Source of the DNA: Acidobacteriota bacterium
Lineage (GTDB): Bacteria; Acidobacteriota; HRBIN11
Direction of reading: 5' to 3'
Length of the DNA stretch: 13,270 nucleotides
Assembly: GCA_030550225.1 (NCBI GenBank)
Contig: JAUQPV010000041.1
Location: 1-13,270, forward strand
Program-made: the position numbers and the translations under genes
Shown: piece after piece, positions 13,253 through 13,270 of the stretch
How positions within the stretch are numbered: the stretch's first letter is position 1
How the letters are laid out: each line of letters begins with the position of its first letter
Notes under the pieces: model-generated
The model's input: the letters and a program-made list of their open reading frames with translations, nothing else
The model's database searches: none
Told to the model about the DNA's origin: nothing

Positions 13253-13270
13253 ATGGTCTCGGTCGGCGTG
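13253..13270 (+). CDS. Possible start of a gene running off the window
   Basis: ATG at 13253 is preceded eight bases upstream by AAGGGGG (13238-13244), and the frame Met-Val-Ser-Val-Gly-Val is open to the edge. Six codons are too few to identify or confirm a gene. Confidence 0.25.

Noticed and set aside
12796..13270. tRNA or other structured RNA gene in the repeat-rich tail
   Set aside because: Only short isolated stems are seen; no cloverleaf or recognisable conserved RNA core.

Overview
The window is a high-GC bacterial segment dominated by a nitrous oxide reduction (nos) gene cluster on the + strand, from the left edge to about 9880. NosZ has a hydrophobic, Sec-type or anchor-type N-terminus without a twin-arginine motif. 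It is followed by a small four-helix membrane protein of the kind found beside atypical (clade II) nosZ genes. Signal peptides, a lipoprotein NosL and a periplasmic NosD point to a cell with a periplasm-like compartment. I cannot assign a phylum from sequence alone.

Layout: (1) 1-2439, electron-transfer genes: a CuA-type cupredoxin cut by the window edge, a membrane polyferredoxin with NapH/NosR-like cysteine motifs, and a second CuA cupredoxin of cytochrome oxidase subunit II type. (2) 2531-4528, nosZ, the catalytic subunit, preceded by two strong hairpins and a near-perfect ribosome binding site. (3) 4680-9135, maturation genes: NosB-like membrane protein, nosD, nosF, nosY and nosL, which by family knowledge supply copper and sulfur for the CuZ centre. 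(4) 9289-9879, an exported plastocyanin-like protein. (5) 9997-11457, a convergent gene for an Nramp-fold transporter lacking the canonical metal-site motifs. (6) 11614-12795, a divergent gene for an exported TIM-barrel, GH-A-like protein. (7) 12796-13270, mostly non-coding DNA full of short repeats and palindromes, with perhaps the first codons of another gene at the very end.

Inferred working model: membrane electrons pass through the polyferredoxin and/or the two CuA proteins to the CuA domain of NosZ, which reduces N2O at CuZ. No protein here has a CxxCH haem c motif, and no nosR, nosG or nosC homologue is visible, so within this window the relay looks copper and iron-sulfur based.

The second striking aspect is the non-coding DNA. 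Nearly every gap holds degenerate tandem arrays with a strict 8-nt or 7-nt period. They often lie in opposing orientations that form hairpins, touch stop codons (nosD and nosL both end in Ala-Val-Arg-Gln-stop written by the same octamer), and in nosL run into the signal-peptide region.
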